DNA from: Tanypteryx hageni
Lineage: Eukaryota; Arthropoda; Insecta; Odonata; Petaluridae
Length of the DNA stretch: 64,000 nt
Assembly: GCA_028673005.1 (NCBI GenBank)
Contig: CM054114.1
Coordinates: forward strand, 130,096,470 to 130,160,469
Direction: 5' to 3'
Every line of letters starts with the position of its first letter. The first letter of the stretch is position 1. The position numbers and the translations under genes were made by a program. The notes below the pieces were generated by a model. The model did not search any database, was not told the DNA's origin, and was given only the letters and a program-made list of their open reading frames with translations. Shown piece after piece: positions 46,705 to 59,870 of this stretch.

Positions 46705-49640
46705 TTGCAGGAAAATGGATTTCGGGTTAACTCGAATTTTCTTTTCAAAATTGCTTTGAAAAATGTTATGCCTACTTTTACGTTGCAATAAAACTCCGTA
46801 AGCCTATATATTAATTTATTTTATTTACCTCTAGTTAAAATCTAATGGACGTGTAATTATTTTATTCCGAAATTGGTATGAATTTCGTTTTAAATCGTCA
46901 TTCCTCTGTAGAATAAAACAAATACAAGTGTAAATTAAGATTTCTATCCGAATGTAGAACGCTATGATAAATTTCAGTTGAAATCGATGATTAAATTCAT
47001 TTTAAAAGTACTATAAAATATTTACCAAACATATTAAAATTTAATTTAATATTTTATGTAAAAGCGATAATTCATTTTATAGCGCCAACTAATTATTTGT
47101 TTAAACAATCTTCAAAATAAGGAATCAAAGTGTTAAAGAAAGAGTTTTATGCAATAAATTCTCGTTCTGCAGCCAAAACAGCTCACAGAATTATAACGTA
47201 AATTGAAATACATAAGGAGAAGTGAAATTCAATGGAATACCGAGCAACTGGGTGAAGATGTACATTTGTCGCAATAGATGCCGATTTATGCTCTGGGTAA
47301 ATCATGAAGTGACAGCGGCTAATGATGGATAAGCGCATGAATTATTCACAACCTTGATTTTCTCTTAGGCAACGAGGACGGATATTCTCTAGGCCATCGG
47401 ATTAAAAGCCGATAATCAAACTCCAAAGCGTTCAAACTAGCCCGTCGGCTTCAACTAACATTGATTTATATCCGCCTTTATTCACAATCGGTATTAATGA
47501 TGAATATTAGTTGATTTAATATTTGAATTGAGCTTTCTATATCGTTGCACGGAGTCTATGCAAGCGAAGCATATCACTGAATGCATTTTTCCCAGCCTAA
47601 TGAAAAAAAAGTTTCTCCATCTTCCATCTTTGATTATTCCACGACGGAAATTTTGAAATGACAGGTAAATGAAAGCAATTTTAATGCAACTCGAATGCAA
47701 ATGTCGACAGAGTTCAAACAAGTTTTTTCTTTCGTTTTGAATTTCCATACTATTAAAAATATCATATCGATTCCGCCATCTTCCGTCCAAATTTTTTAAG
47801 CGGTAGAGGTACTAAAAGATAAAGTTCTCGCGCCAAAATTATATATGGCGTCTCCAAGTGTAGCCACGTTAACATCTGTTGAGTTACTTTTTATACAATC
47901 ATATTTTCATCGTTATTATCGGGCATATTATTGGATTGATAAATTAAAACAAAAATTATACTACAGTTTTCTCACTCTTACCTCTTGCTTAGAACAAAAT
48001 GATGAAGCAAACCATATTAAAGGGAAGAAAGGAATGTTTTTCCCATATACCTTATGGAACTAACTATTTATGTGTATAAAACAAAACTTTAATTCCCATA
48101 TAAATTGGGGTGGTTTTCATTCTCACAATGGGGTGTCAAGCTTGGATCCCGGGTAGATTGAGTATTCTTGACCTTTATTTGGATGGATGAGAATTTGGAG
48201 CTGGACGGCATTATTCATTAAAGGAATTTTACAACTAGTTAGGAAATTGTTTAGGTTAAATACTAGCTGACCGAGTTAAGCTGATAACGAATTCGCAACG
48301 TGAGAATTAAAAAAATAGACTCTCCCTCGATTCGTAATACTAGTTTGAACCCGCAATTATATAGTTTAAAAAAGTAATTTTTAAACAGGCTGTTTTTGGA
48401 GTCTAACTTAACAATAGGCCAAGCAAACTCAAAATCATCATACGAGCAAAATTTAAAAGAATATGCAAGTAATAAAATTATCTTCCGATGAAAATTGCAT
48501 AACTAATGAAATAGAAACCTAACTAGTGGATTTTTTGAGAATCACTTTGAATTTTCACATTACATTGTTAATATCTCCATTAATGACTCGAATTTTTGCG
48601 AATATAATCAAATTGGTGTTGAGTTTTTCACAATTAAGTTTCAACGGGTCGTAAAAATAGTTCTGTAAAAGAAAAACTCATTTTGAACGCTTGATCGATA
48701 ACTTTTCGATTTCAGCTCACCATTTTGCGGACATATCGACTTTTTTCCAATAGATTTTTATGAAATTAACTATATATAATTTCTTCGATTCAACAATCAT
48801 GTAAAAATATGGACTACGTGAATGATCGCATCGTAAATTTAAGGAAACCCCTACTGAAATCGTCCGGGAAAATAAAAGGCAGCCTAAATGAAAGCGACTG
48901 AAGCTATTTCGCGAAGAAATGCATAAAACAAAACACGTCCACCGGAGGAATTCTTTTCCCGCCGCTGCTATTTTCATAATGCGACATTCTTCTCCCTCGG
49001 ACATCCGAGAGAGTCACCGACATCATGCAAATGCGGGCGTAACGTATTCATCCGAACTGCACGCTGGAAAGCCAAGAAAACGACACATTCTGATAAGAAA
49101 ACGCCGTAGGAATCCACTAAGACCCAACCGATCGAAGTGTAAAAACGGATCTGTTCGTGTGACGGCACGCCCGCTTTTTTCTATCCGAAGGATGACTTTA
49201 CCTCTGTTTCGTGCACTCGAATGCTTCCTATTCCAGGTAATGACTTATATAAAGTTATCGGTCCCGAAGTTCAAACCCAGTATCGTTTAACGTTCAGGGC
49301 ATGAGGGGGAGCACATTGGAAAGAAAGGACGGTTACACCGTTGTGGGTAGGGACGTAATGGCGCGAATTCTCCAGTTGATTGATGCAAGTTCGGAAGGAG
49401 ACCTAAGAGTCGGGTTTAAGTGGCTCGGCGGATCGGTCAGCAGTAGAATCTATAGCCTAGTGTGAACGATACTGTTCAGGTCGTCAAAGTTGATATTTGA
49501 CCGGTCATTTTGAGGAAAAGATCTAGGGAAAATTCTCATAAGTTCTTTAACTAGATAAGTTTAGGTTTACTTAACAAGATTTTCATTTATATGATGCACT
49601 AAAAGCCGCCATCTTGCAAATGTTGCTGATTACAATCCTG
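46705..49640. other. Stretch with nothing recognisable
   Basis: AT-rich DNA and a GC-balanced part at about 48890-49180. The frame at 47845-48063 and those around 48919-49290 show no known domain. No transposon ends recognised. Confidence 0.4.
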
Positions 49641-49644
49641 ATTC

Positions 49645-49877
49645 CAGTGGCATAACTACGCCTACGCAGCCTGCGTGATGCACAGGGGCCTACTGACCAA
49701 AGGGAGCCACTTAGAAACACTTTATGCATATAGCAATACAATTTATATTTAGTTATAAAAGCAATGCTTAATAAAAGAATGTTATCTTGAAATATTTATA
49801 TTATCATCGCATTGACTCTAGATTAGTCCAGACGGGAGTCTATCAGTAAGGCCCACGCAGACGTAGCTACGCCAGTG
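49645..49877. mobile_element. Short hAT-like element (CAGTGGCATAACTACG ends)
   Basis: The left end CAGTGGCATAACTACGCC matches the right end, whose reverse complement is CACTGGCGTAGCTACGTC, at most positions. That gives imperfect terminal inverted repeats over about 18 bp. The 8-bp flanks do not agree well (4 of 8), so the target duplication has decayed or the class is different. No coding sequence inside. Confidence 0.6.
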
Positions 49878-49879
49878 TC

Positions 49880-52800
49880 ATACTCAAAACGTTTTGTGTG
49901 TTTTGGAAATAATTCTGGATATTAATCATAATGACTAATTATACGCACGAAATCGTCTTTTTGTCTCTGCTCAAAACACCCCTACATTATTATGTTCCTT
50001 AATACTCTTATTTTATCTCCAAGTACACTGATAGTCGAGTCCGTTGTATTCCTCTTTTACCATCAAGTTTTCCTTCATTCACATACTTAATCATGTAGTT
50101 AATTTTTTAAAGATTCTCGTTCCGCCTCGCTTTCGACTTTTCCATCTTTACGGAGAATGTGTCATTTAAAACTGCGATCCACGTAGTCTGGATTTTTCTT
50201 GTGAGGCAAACCCTCGCCGACAAAGCCGACCATTCTTATAATAGTTAAAATTCAAAGCTCACACTGGTTGTTTACATCTCTTAACGACTCTAGAAATTAA
50301 ATTAGCTAGAAAATAGCACTGGTAATCTTTTCCCATCTGCATCTTTTAGAAGCACATTTCTTTACGCTGAAAATTTCCGTCTGTTTAGGTTAAATCTTGG
50401 AGATATTGTGCGACAAAAGAAAGGAATATTTCCCTGTAAATTTTTTATGCGAATTACACTCTATTTGGTCGTGAATTTGTCAACAATAATTATCGTAATA
50501 TGATTATACATTTTCGGACTAAAGACGATTGCAATTTTCATTTGTCATTTGTTGGGCCGAAGTTTGTTCATCATGTTTTGACATGTTTGCCATTACATAA
50601 AAATCCGAAAATATTTTCACTTTATCAATGGTTCGGCAGTTAAATTATTTATTGCAGTACAGATTTTTCATTTCGAAATACAGCATCAAAAAATTAAAAT
50701 TTTTCAGGTCGAACCTTAAGTAGGCTAAAAATCTTAGCGCCTTTTAATGAAACCTCTGGACCCCGTACTTTGAATTACAAATTTTTCATGTGTTTTTGGA
50801 GACTGCATAATACACATAGCAATCATGAGTTTTAGATATAGCTACAATAAAAGGTTTTCTGCGTTTGATGCTGAATTTAATATCGTTAATTTTATGTTAT
50901 ATTTTCTTACTCCACCTCATTTTACTTTCGAAACTTTATATCTGCGTACGTTACATCCACCTTCCACGTTTCGGTAGATAACGTAAACACCTCGCCGAGC
51001 ATCAAACCCGCTCTTCTGTTTGCTCAGCAAGCGGTGAGAATCCGACTCCGTTTCGCCTGCATTTTTCCTTTTCCTCCTCTACTTATTCCTGGAACTCCTC
51101 TCAGCGAATGTTTAAGGTGACATTTTTTCGTCGAACTTTCACTCCGGTTCCCGCATTGTTGACGCGATTACCTTGACACCAGTCGCGGGGTGACGGGGTG
51201 TCTTCGGCTGAATCCATGACTTCTATTAAAATCTTATTAAATGGAGGGGCGTGATCGCTACTTAGTCACCGCGTCCTTATTTCTCTCTGCTGAAAGGGTG
51301 CCTTGGAGGAGTGGTGTGGGTTGGGACGGAATTACTTGCGGGTTTCCCGCCCTTTCTCTCTTGCTCTCTCTCGTTTTGCCTTTGAAGAAAGAGGAAGCTG
51401 TAATCCAACGATGCGTCACGTAATAATACCTCTCAGAAAATTCGCTTCTAGCTGTGTTTTTGATAATTGGTACAGTTGAGGTTAACCCAATAAACGACAA
51501 TGCACGTTTTCCAATTCACCTCATAAGAAGGCTTGTGTTATTTCTTATATAGATTTTTGATCAAAAATAGATAAGGTTAGTGATTTGTGGTAGTCAAAAG
51601 AATGATGTAGGTAAACGAGATAGAAATATATAAACCTTTGGCACAGTATGTTTTTCCATTAGACATGAAAAGGTTCAGAAAAGGGGGTGCGAGATAATAA
51701 AAGGCAGCTGTTATCAGTGGTGATCCACTAAAGGTAAATTCCAATGAGCTTTATTAGTTCATATTTTTTATTTACAAGTTATTATTCTAGTAAAGTTCTT
51801 TATTTTAATCTTCTATCGGTGAATCGCCAACGATCACTCCTGGCATATGGTAGAAAGGCGTAACCCGCCTATGGCTGATGGGGTTTTATCTTGTATCAAT
51901 TTAATTTTAACCATAAGGAGATAAAACTAAGTTGCAAATTTCTCTGATTAATTAGAGGTTAAAGTTTAAGATTTTTATCGTAATACCTACGTATTTAAAA
52001 TGAAACTTCCCAGCATAAACGCTTATTTGTTACAAAGTACTTATGAAATCTGATTATATTGGTACAGCGTGGAATACGGTTCACCGGATGAGCCGAAATT
52101 TCCCGAAGTTATGTAATAAAAACGCTAAAATAAACACATTAACTACGATATTTTAAGGCCTCGAGATTGCCTAATATATTACGCAGAATAACAGGTGGGA
52201 CGGAATCGCTACATCATTTCAAACGAAAACAGCACTATTGCGTGAGCGAAGTACACACCTGTGGCATTACATCCAGTGTGGATGTCAGTTAATTAAATTG
52301 CCACCTATCGCTTTATTCTTCGGATGCCGAATTTTTTGGAATACCTACCGTTCGATTATACCCGTTTCCGGAACCTGAAATGTACGTCCCGAAACACTAA
52401 ACGACGTGACCACTCGACGTGGGAAAAAACGAACGAAGCAAAAACACTCCCAGACTGGTTCTCCAAAGGAATCTCCGTGCAAGGACCGTTCTATCATACC
52501 TCTCTCCCCGAGGCCGGAAAATAACTATAAATAACTATCGATTTATTTCGGAAAGTCGAATTTTTCGTTTTCTCTCATTCTCTTCTCTCTCTGAGAAATA
52601 TTATTAGATCCTCGCTCGTAATCTTTGGGGGATTTTCTTCCGCGCAGGGATTTATATTTAAGGTCGCCGACCACAGTGAGGCCGAAGGGATTTATATTGA
52701 AAAGTCTTTCTCTCCCGTCAATTAGCGCGGTTCGACTCGAAATCCCGTCCTATAAACTATCCTCCTTTCTTCCGAAGCGATTTGTGGAAGCCGCTACGCG

Positions 52801-53270
52801 CCAGAAAGGACCTCGCGACACGGCTGGGTGATAATTTTTTTTCGTTAGAGGTCGTTTATGATGATAAGGTCACAACTTGCCGGGCGACTCGCCGTATATT
52901 ATTCCAATTCTATCGGGCAAGCGGGAAGGAATGCATGCAAACTTAAATTATAACACAACAAGTGGAGTGGGAATTGCAGAGCAAATTACAGTAGGCGGGC
53001 GCTTTTTTACTTGTTTTAGGATAATGACGTCATCATATGATTACATCTTTCATAATTTAGTCTATAAATTCCCATTATAAGAATCATATCAACGCTATGT
53101 AATAATACGCTTCCCATTTAAAAGCAGTGGCTTCGTTGTCATGGCAGTTGTTATTTCCCATTTTAAAAAATCGGAATATTTTCCTTGTTTTTTCCGGTTA
53201 AAAGCAATTAAATTTTCTCATTCTAAACGAATTTGAATTCTATATTTTTTAATAGAACCCTTAGTTTTCA
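49880..53270. other. Stretch with nothing recognisable
   Basis: No motif, terminal repeat or RNA gene recognised. GC-balanced, non-repetitive DNA at about 52330-52930 holds overlapping short frames with no known domain. Confidence 0.4.
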
Positions 53271-53272
53271 AC

Positions 53273-53772
53273 TACAGAGTGTCCCACAGATGACGTGTAA
53301 AAAGTTTTCGTTGAATTTATACATCAAGGGGTAATCGTAAGTCAATGAAACTTGGCACACCCCTTGCCCTGGGTTCTAAGATTTAGGCAAAGGGAGTGCC
53401 ATATTTGTGTGTTGCTGATTTTACTCCATTTTGGGAGTGAAATCAATTTTTGTCACGGAGGCTTATGTTAAGTTTGGGAAACATATCTTTTGTAATCCGC
53501 GAGAGAAAAGTTGAGAACGGGGGTTTTCGGCCCCACTGATTTAAAAAATGAAATCAGTTTTAACCCTCGTCTAACCTCTAAGGCAGGAGTAACTACCCCT
53601 AAGATAAAAAAATAAAACAATATTCATAAAAATCTTTTTTTTTTCGAACCCACTGATTACAGAAGTGAAATCAATTTTAACCCCAGACCTACCCCTAATG
53701 CAGAGGTATTTTATGAATATTGTAAAAGAGTTTCTCATTTTTCTCAACATACGTGACACACTGTGTATGATC
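53273..53772. mobile_element. Possible short DNA transposon (AGAGTGTCCCAC ends)
   Basis: The left end CAGAGTGTCCCAC and the right end, in reverse complement CACAGTGTGTCACG, are loosely inverted. A TA dinucleotide sits just outside each. The interior has two diverged blocks containing GTGAAATCAATTTTAACCC or a variant (about 53545 and 53664). Ends of this kind are seen on Tc1/mariner-type and other small elements. Class not established. Confidence 0.4.
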
Positions 53773-53774
53773 CG

Positions 53775-56495
53775 ATCTCATATCTTAATTATAACTAATT
53801 TAATAATGCAAATTTATAATGACCTGCACCAATATCTTGCTTTTCATCTGAAGATAGACATGGTGCAAAAGGGCCGAAAAAAGTCTATGATCACTTTCCA
53901 ACAGCTGATCCTAGATTCAACTTTGAGTGTCTAACCCTTATATATACCACACTGTCCTGAAAATATTGCTTCTCTACTTTGCAGGATTTTAGAGATATTG
54001 CCCGAACGGACGGACGGATGGACAGACAAACCGGATGCATAAACAATAATAATAGACGTAACAATAAAATCTTCTACTTAATACCCTTGAAGGGATACGT
54101 CATAAATAATCAGATTCTGGCAAATGCTTCCCCGTCGATCGTTTACTTTTAGCAGCTTAATATACGACACGTTCCACGTTTTTACGCAGAGGGCGTACGC
54201 TTTTTAAATAAAAGGTCCCCTTTCGATCCGTGATGCGTTTGGCGCTTTGGCGGGATATTTAATGCACTCCCCGGGCGTGTAGTAAGTAAAATCACGCGAC
54301 TTTATTGCGAGACCTTTAACGCTCGTGTCGCACGCAACTGGTGGCCGAGCGTGGGCGGACATAATCGAAACCCAGAGATGAATTCCCTCTAACGGCAGGG
54401 GAAGTCTCTCGGAGGGTCGATTTAAGAGCAAAGTAACGGTCTGTTTAACTTTATTTTTTACATATTTTACTATGATTCTTGAGTTAATACTTAGCTATTC
54501 AATGAAGTTCCTTTTCTTATAACCGAGTCTATTGTTTTTTTTAGTGAAAAACACGCAAATTGCCCTTCAAAAACATCGAAGATGAGATGGGAATTAGCGC
54601 CTTACTTCTAAATTTCGAAGAAAAATTAATTTGTTTTACGACTTAAGGATATAAAGAGGAAATTGCGTAGCTGCCGCAAGTTAGCTGCCTATACCAAGAT
54701 AGTTTGTTTAGTAGTTAACGAATAATTTTTGGTTAGGTCTTACAGAATGGCTTTTTGATAAAAAGGCAATTTTCGCGCCTGAAGGAGGAATTTAGAGAAG
54801 TCTCCGGATGGAGTAAAACTTCGTTCTTTTCATCTTTCATGGGCATCGTAAAGTTACGCCTTTCTCACACTAATCTTAAACTAAAAAAACAAATTGAAAA
54901 TTAGCCTGCGTCGATTCCATTGTTTAACTTAATGATGAATTACAAACATGAAAGTTACGTATATGCTGTTGGGTGAAGAAAAAATTAAATGCGGAATATT
55001 TGCCACGGTTGCTCCTGAGAAACCCAGAAAAGGATTACCGATAATTATGTTAAATTTAATCAAGCGTGAAATCTCATAAAAACTAAACTTAAAATAAGAA
55101 TTTTCCGATATACGTACATGATGATACATATGATATACAAATAACGCTCATACTGATTTCATTTATAGCATATCCAGCAAATGATAATCGCAATATCTGA
55201 CAAAATAGCGGAGTGATCAAGGACAAAGGCTGAATATTTTTCGTTTAGCAATAAGTAGGCAAAATGTCCCGTTACGAACAATAAATTATAAAAGCAATTT
55301 TTCCGTAGTTATCGAGGAAACCTAGGGATAATCCGACAGCTCCTGCGTTAATCTGCTTTGTGACGAGTAAATCTCTTAATAGCTATTAAATAAATAAATC
55401 CGCGTCTACAAATACTTTCATTATGGGCATTAATTAAGATTTTCAACTTATGATCGAGAAAATTAATTTTGGATCTCTTTGAAAGTTGAATCCCTTTCAG
55501 ATGCTCGGATAAAGCGTATTAATAGTGTAAAAACGCTCACTCTATCCATATATTTTATTAGGGTCGAAAATAATTTAATTAATTTCGAAAGTCGATCATA
55601 AAAAATGTTAAAATAATTTTTTAGGGTTAGGTGTTTCTGTACTCGTTCAAACGAAAATACGAATCTTCCTGTTATGGACCAAACCTTGCGAGTTTCTTTC
55701 TTAATATTTTAATCGTTAATTGCCGAATGGAAAAGTGACCTATGATCGAAATGCTTTTATTTTTTCAAATCCTATATATGACGTCACAAAGGATCTCGTT
55801 TACTTTTTACGCGCGGGGTTCTTATGTTCATTGCCGACGCAATTCACTCATTCTTTCGCTACCGTCGATCCTCGAAAAAAAAAACCGAACCGCGTCCATT
55901 CGCCCCGACCGTTCTGCTATACGGTAGCAGTCGTAAAAAAAGAGAAAAAAGGAATAAAAACAGATGTTTCTTCGCTTCGCCGTTTCGATATCCCGAGCAA
56001 CCACCAGAAATTCAAAAGCCTTTAAGTAGGATCATAAGTGATTTGGAAACCTGCAGATGGCAGACCATGCTTTCTCGGGAATAGCGTTTCGGTTAACTCT
56101 GTGAAACACAAGTGTTCATTAATTCGAAAAGATCTCCCACGTCGATATTGAGGGACTATTTATCGAAGACCTCGTATGTTCGAATCGCTTTTTTGTTTAT
56201 CTCAGGGACACGTGTTTAACTCCTTATTGTTTTCTGTGGAATAGCAAACTTGGAAGGGGCATTTGAAGGAATATATAGCATTAGTGTAAAAAAAATAATC
56301 AACAATGATATTTTCGATCAAATTTTCGGTAGGATGGTAAAATTAACTCGTGTAGTGAATTTGTATCGCTTACTCGATACCGTTTTGACAGTGCATTTTA
56401 TCAATATTTCTGAATTAACTGAAATGAAGAAATGAAGATTACATTCGAAACAATCCTTTTTCTTGATATCCAAACATACGCCTTTTAGTTTATTA
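53775..56495. other. Stretch with nothing recognisable
   Basis: A GGACGGACGGATGGACAGACA run at 54007-54026 and a GC-balanced island at 54110-54440 stand out. The 75-codon minus-strand frame there (54431-54204) has no known domain. Otherwise nothing is recognised. Confidence 0.4.
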
Positions 56496-56503
56496 CTTAT
56501 ATC

Positions 56504-56873
56504 TAGGGATACGATATCGAAACGAAAGTATCGATACCGTAATCATATGATGTATCGATACCACATAAGTATCGGGCCGAAAGTACCGATGTCACTAGAA
56601 AATCGAAAGAAAAGAATCGAGTACAAAAGTACTTGGTATCGAAAGGAAATTACCGATGTGAGTAAAGTATCGATACTTTTTTCGTATCTAAGGATACGAA
56701 ATCGAAACGAAAGTATCAATACCTTACTAAAAGTATCGATACCACAAAAGTATCGGGTCGAAAGTACCGATATCACTAGAAAATTGAAAGAAAAGAATCG
56801 AGTACAGAAGTACTTGGTATCGAAAGGAAATTACCGATATGAGTAAAGTATCGATACTTTTTTCGTATCCCTA
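56504..56873. mobile_element. hAT-type short element made of two tandem 185-bp units rich in TATCGATA
   Basis: Inverted ends TAGGGATACGA and TCGTATCCCTA are flanked by exact 8-bp duplications cttatatc (56496-56503 and 56874-56881), the hAT signature. The interior is two diverged copies of one unit (56504-56688 and 56689-56873). The 10-bp palindrome GTATCGATAC occurs five times and a TATCAATA variant once. TATCGATA is the known site of DREF, a hAT-derived transcription factor, and of BEAF-32 in Drosophila. Binding here is inference. Confidence 0.85.
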
Positions 56874-56884
56874 CTTATATCATT

Positions 56885-59280
56885 TACCGTCGAGCTTTAA
56901 ACCTGTAGTTTAGGTTAATCAATAGGTTCAATAAATATTTTCGCTCAATAATATTACCACCTCATACATACACGTTGCCACAATAAATGTCTTATTCTAA
57001 ATAGCTATAATATTTTCCAAACATTCTCATATATATAGCACTAATTTTTAAATAAACATCTCCTAGCGCAATATAATTACCGGATATGATATTACAAATT
57101 TAAGTATATGATATGTTGTATTTACATACATTACATAGGTACATACATACATACATTACATAACTGATGGAAATTGTGAAAAATAGACGATAATTTTAAT
57201 AAGTATTTTCCGAAAGAAGGACCTGTGAAATCCATTTGAGGAAATATTTGATTTATTTTTGAAAACATTTAAAATTAATTCATCCTATAAAATTTTCTTA
57301 ATTTAGTCTTTGTTTATCATCTTCATAAACTCGTCTTTCATGTACGTTTACCGACATCCTTTCCTATCCCAATATTGACTTGAATTCTCAATACGTTAGA
57401 TGCACGTCATTTTTTAAAGCAAACCTTTAGTTTTGTTGAACCACTGGGCTACTCAAAGCTATTTTAAAGTGCGCATCTTTTAATAAAAACCCACTGTAAT
57501 TGCCTAGCTATTTTTATTGCGCGATATTTGATTTTTGATGAAAGGGATAGGAACTTTGCTCAGATTTGTCTGTCAGACGCATAAGTAATCTAGAGTAATT
57601 AGATAAGGAAGTAATGACACCATATTTTAGATGAATATAAATATTAGCTAAATTGCTCCATCCGCATTCAGAATTGAGTACTTACATCTGATAAAGTAAA
57701 AAACTAGTATTCTGAAACGAAAGCTTTCCCTTAATTAGCTATCCCACGTTGTCTTGCTCTAACATCTTCCAGACTCCATATACCGCGCGCAAAACGGAAT
57801 TTAATTTAAGCAGTTTTAATCGTCATCCGACGAGGTGTTCAAATCCATCAAGTTAAACTTTGCGCCTTAGGAAAACAGTCAGATAAAACTAATCGCCAAA
57901 GGACGTTTTAGAGAGGTGTCGTAGTCTTCCGCCTCAGTCCTCCAAGCTTCTTGTTCCGTCGTATTCCCTTCGAGGCGTGCATATCAAGGTAACTGAGGTC
58001 TCTGTAATCGATTCTCTTCTAGATTTCTGTTCCTTAAAGCGGGCGATAACCCTATATGGAGGGGGGCGAGGAAAGGAAGTAAGAGATATTCGAAACGGGG
58101 TAGAACAGTTTTCCTACAGAGGGTAAAAAAATTCCGTTCCCTCTTCAAGGAAGAGAAACTCGAAGGATCAGACTGGAAGGGAACAGATCGAGGAGTTCCT
58201 CAAGGATTCGGTTTGGGGCTAGCAGAGTATAAAATGCTGTGGAATCTTCCTCATCTCGGGGGAATATGAAGTTAGCAAGTACCAATGGAGGGGGATGGGT
58301 GACTTTCTTTACGGCTCTTCTTTTGTTTTACTAATCTGAGTCATATTGCGTGGGGAGTTAAGACCACGAAAAAACTCATCCCACCGCCGTTTTATGCTAG
58401 TGGAATATGGGTGTGTATTTTTTGGACGCTGGAGTTCTCTGTTCCCTGGTCAATATATTTATGGTGTTTACTCTTTACCGTTTTGGCAGTGCGTTAGATA
58501 AGTCTCTCTGAAATTGACGGGATTTTTTTCGCGATAATTGCCATCGGTATAGTCCTTGAGATTTTTTCTTGAAATTTAAACGGGTGAAAGAATAAACTTT
58601 ATAAATTTCATTTTACTGTGGCAGAGTAAATAACGTATTTAATTACTTATAATTTATCGTGGATATTTAAACCTGAAGTTTAGGTCAATCGGTAGACTTG
58701 TTTAACGTTTTTGTTTAATACTATTATTACCTTATGCGCATGATTCGATGTAACGTTTTTTAGGGGACAAATATAAATCAACTTTAGATGAGGATAAACG
58801 ATTTGTCTTTGAATCTGCATGCTGCCTGCGAAAGTTGGCAACATTTTTCTAAAAATAGAGCCACGTACGGGTGTGGGGGTTGATGGTCGGATTGTACCTA
58901 CTTGAAAAGAAGAGGTGACGCGTGCAGCTTTTCTATAGAACTGATAAGCGGAATTTTTATTTACATATTTTTAAAACGATAGAAACGGATTATATTCTAG
59001 CCGTGGATTTAAAACTCTAGACGCGGAATAATGTTACGAACGGGAAATGTTAGAAGCGGAGAAAAAACGACATATATTGCGGAAAAACGTTAGATGCAAA
59101 AACGTTAGATTGAGAGTTCTCTGTAATTAACTGGAAGTATATGACATACTGTAATACTGAACATTCAGTGACAAGAAATTGGTAATGCCTATAAAATAAA
59201 CAGTATTTATTATATAGAAATGAAGTGAACCAACTAAAGTTTGACTAATTTCTCTGAATGTCCAGAGCAGGAATTTATTA
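56885..59280. other. Stretch with nothing recognisable
   Basis: AT-rich DNA with a small (ACAT)n run near 57145-57155 and GC-balanced sequence at 57740-58330. No gene, terminal repeat or RNA gene recognised. Confidence 0.4.
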
Positions 59281-59341
59281 ACTAATTAATGAATAATAAA
59301 GGTGAAATACTCCTTTAGCCAAACAATTAGAGGGTTACAAA

Positions 59342-59382
59342 ACCCAATGCATTTCGCCCACAAGGTGGGCATCGTCAGGGGT
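59342..59382 (-). ncRNA. Hammerhead ribozyme-like fold (minus-strand arm)
   Basis: This is the exact mirror of the plus-strand core in the left arm, so a transcript of either strand would carry one sense and one antisense copy. The antisense copy would compete with folding. Confidence 0.6.
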
Positions 59383-59459
59383 AAAACCTGTTTCAACTTT
59401 GTTGTTTTGGCTAAAGGAGTATTTCACCTTTGTCTGTTTCAACTGTTGAAACAGGTTTT

Positions 59460-59500
59460 ACCCCTGACGATGCCCACCTTGTGGGCGAAATGCATTGGGT
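59460..59500 (+). ncRNA. Hammerhead ribozyme-like fold (plus-strand arm)
   Basis: All core parts are in order. ACCC (59460-59463) forms stem I with GGGT (59497-59500). CTGACGA lies at 59464-59470. An unpaired T at 59471 is a deviation also seen at 28146. Stem II is GCCCAC (59472-59477) with GTGGGC (59481-59486), a perfect 6-bp stem with a CTT loop. GAAA lies at 59487-59490. The self-complementary ATGCAT (59490-59495) could form stem III between two molecules. The cleavage position would be after T59496. Activity is untested. Confidence 0.6.
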
Positions 59501-59870
59501 TTTGTAACCCTCTAATTGTTTGGCTAAAGGAGTATTTCACCTTTATTAATCTTAGCCAAAGTTAATGAGCTACTATCAATTAATTAATGAATAGTTGAAG
59601 AATTAATCATCCATAGCGCATTATGAATTGATCCAAGTAGATGCTTTAGCTGGCCTTCGTAATCTTAAAGAGGGTAAAGAAAGTGTATCTGCATCTCAGT
59701 TACAGAATAGCCTTCCTCAACGGTAATTAAACGAGTGTTGTTCCTTCTTATCGCTACGTATTATAGTTACGTTGATAATCTATGTCAGTTTACACAACCC
59801 ATATAATATTATATGCTACTGGTGATAAACATTTACCGTAAAATTATTAATAAATCAGTTGTTAACATAT

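Larger units (their letters stand above)
59296..59580. mobile_element. Fold-back retroelement fragment with two inverted hammerhead-like units
   Basis: Two identical 103-bp arms (59295-59397 and 59445-59547) are exact reverse complements. The 47-bp spacer holds a further partial copy of the arm end (GGCTAAAGGAGTATTTCACC). The insertion is flanked by exact 13-bp duplications taattaatgaata (59283-59295 and 59581-59593). Each arm contains a full hammerhead-like core. A tail with GCCAAAGTTAATGAGC follows and resembles the tail of the 33.97-34.13 kb insertion. Inverted, partly tandem copies are typical of Penelope-like retroelements, so I infer that origin. No protein is encoded. Confidence 0.85.

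Noticed and set aside
48137..48152. AAGCTTGGATCCCGGG, the order of a cloning polylinker (HindIII, BamHI, SmaI)
   Set aside because: No vector sequence flanks it and the surrounding DNA is ordinary, so contamination is not supported. Chance is the simplest explanation.
49637..49885. 8-bp target duplication around the 49.6-kb element
   Set aside because: The flanks cctgattc and tcatactc match at only half the positions, so I do not claim a duplication.
54204..54431. Possible conserved exon in a GC-balanced island
   Set aside because: The 75-codon frame has no domain, and I see no convincing pair of splice sites. Kept only as an unexplained island.
59296..59580. Palindromic arms as CRISPR-like or bacterial inverted repeats
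   Set aside because: Only two arms with a transposition-type duplication, and a eukaryotic repeat context. No spacer array.
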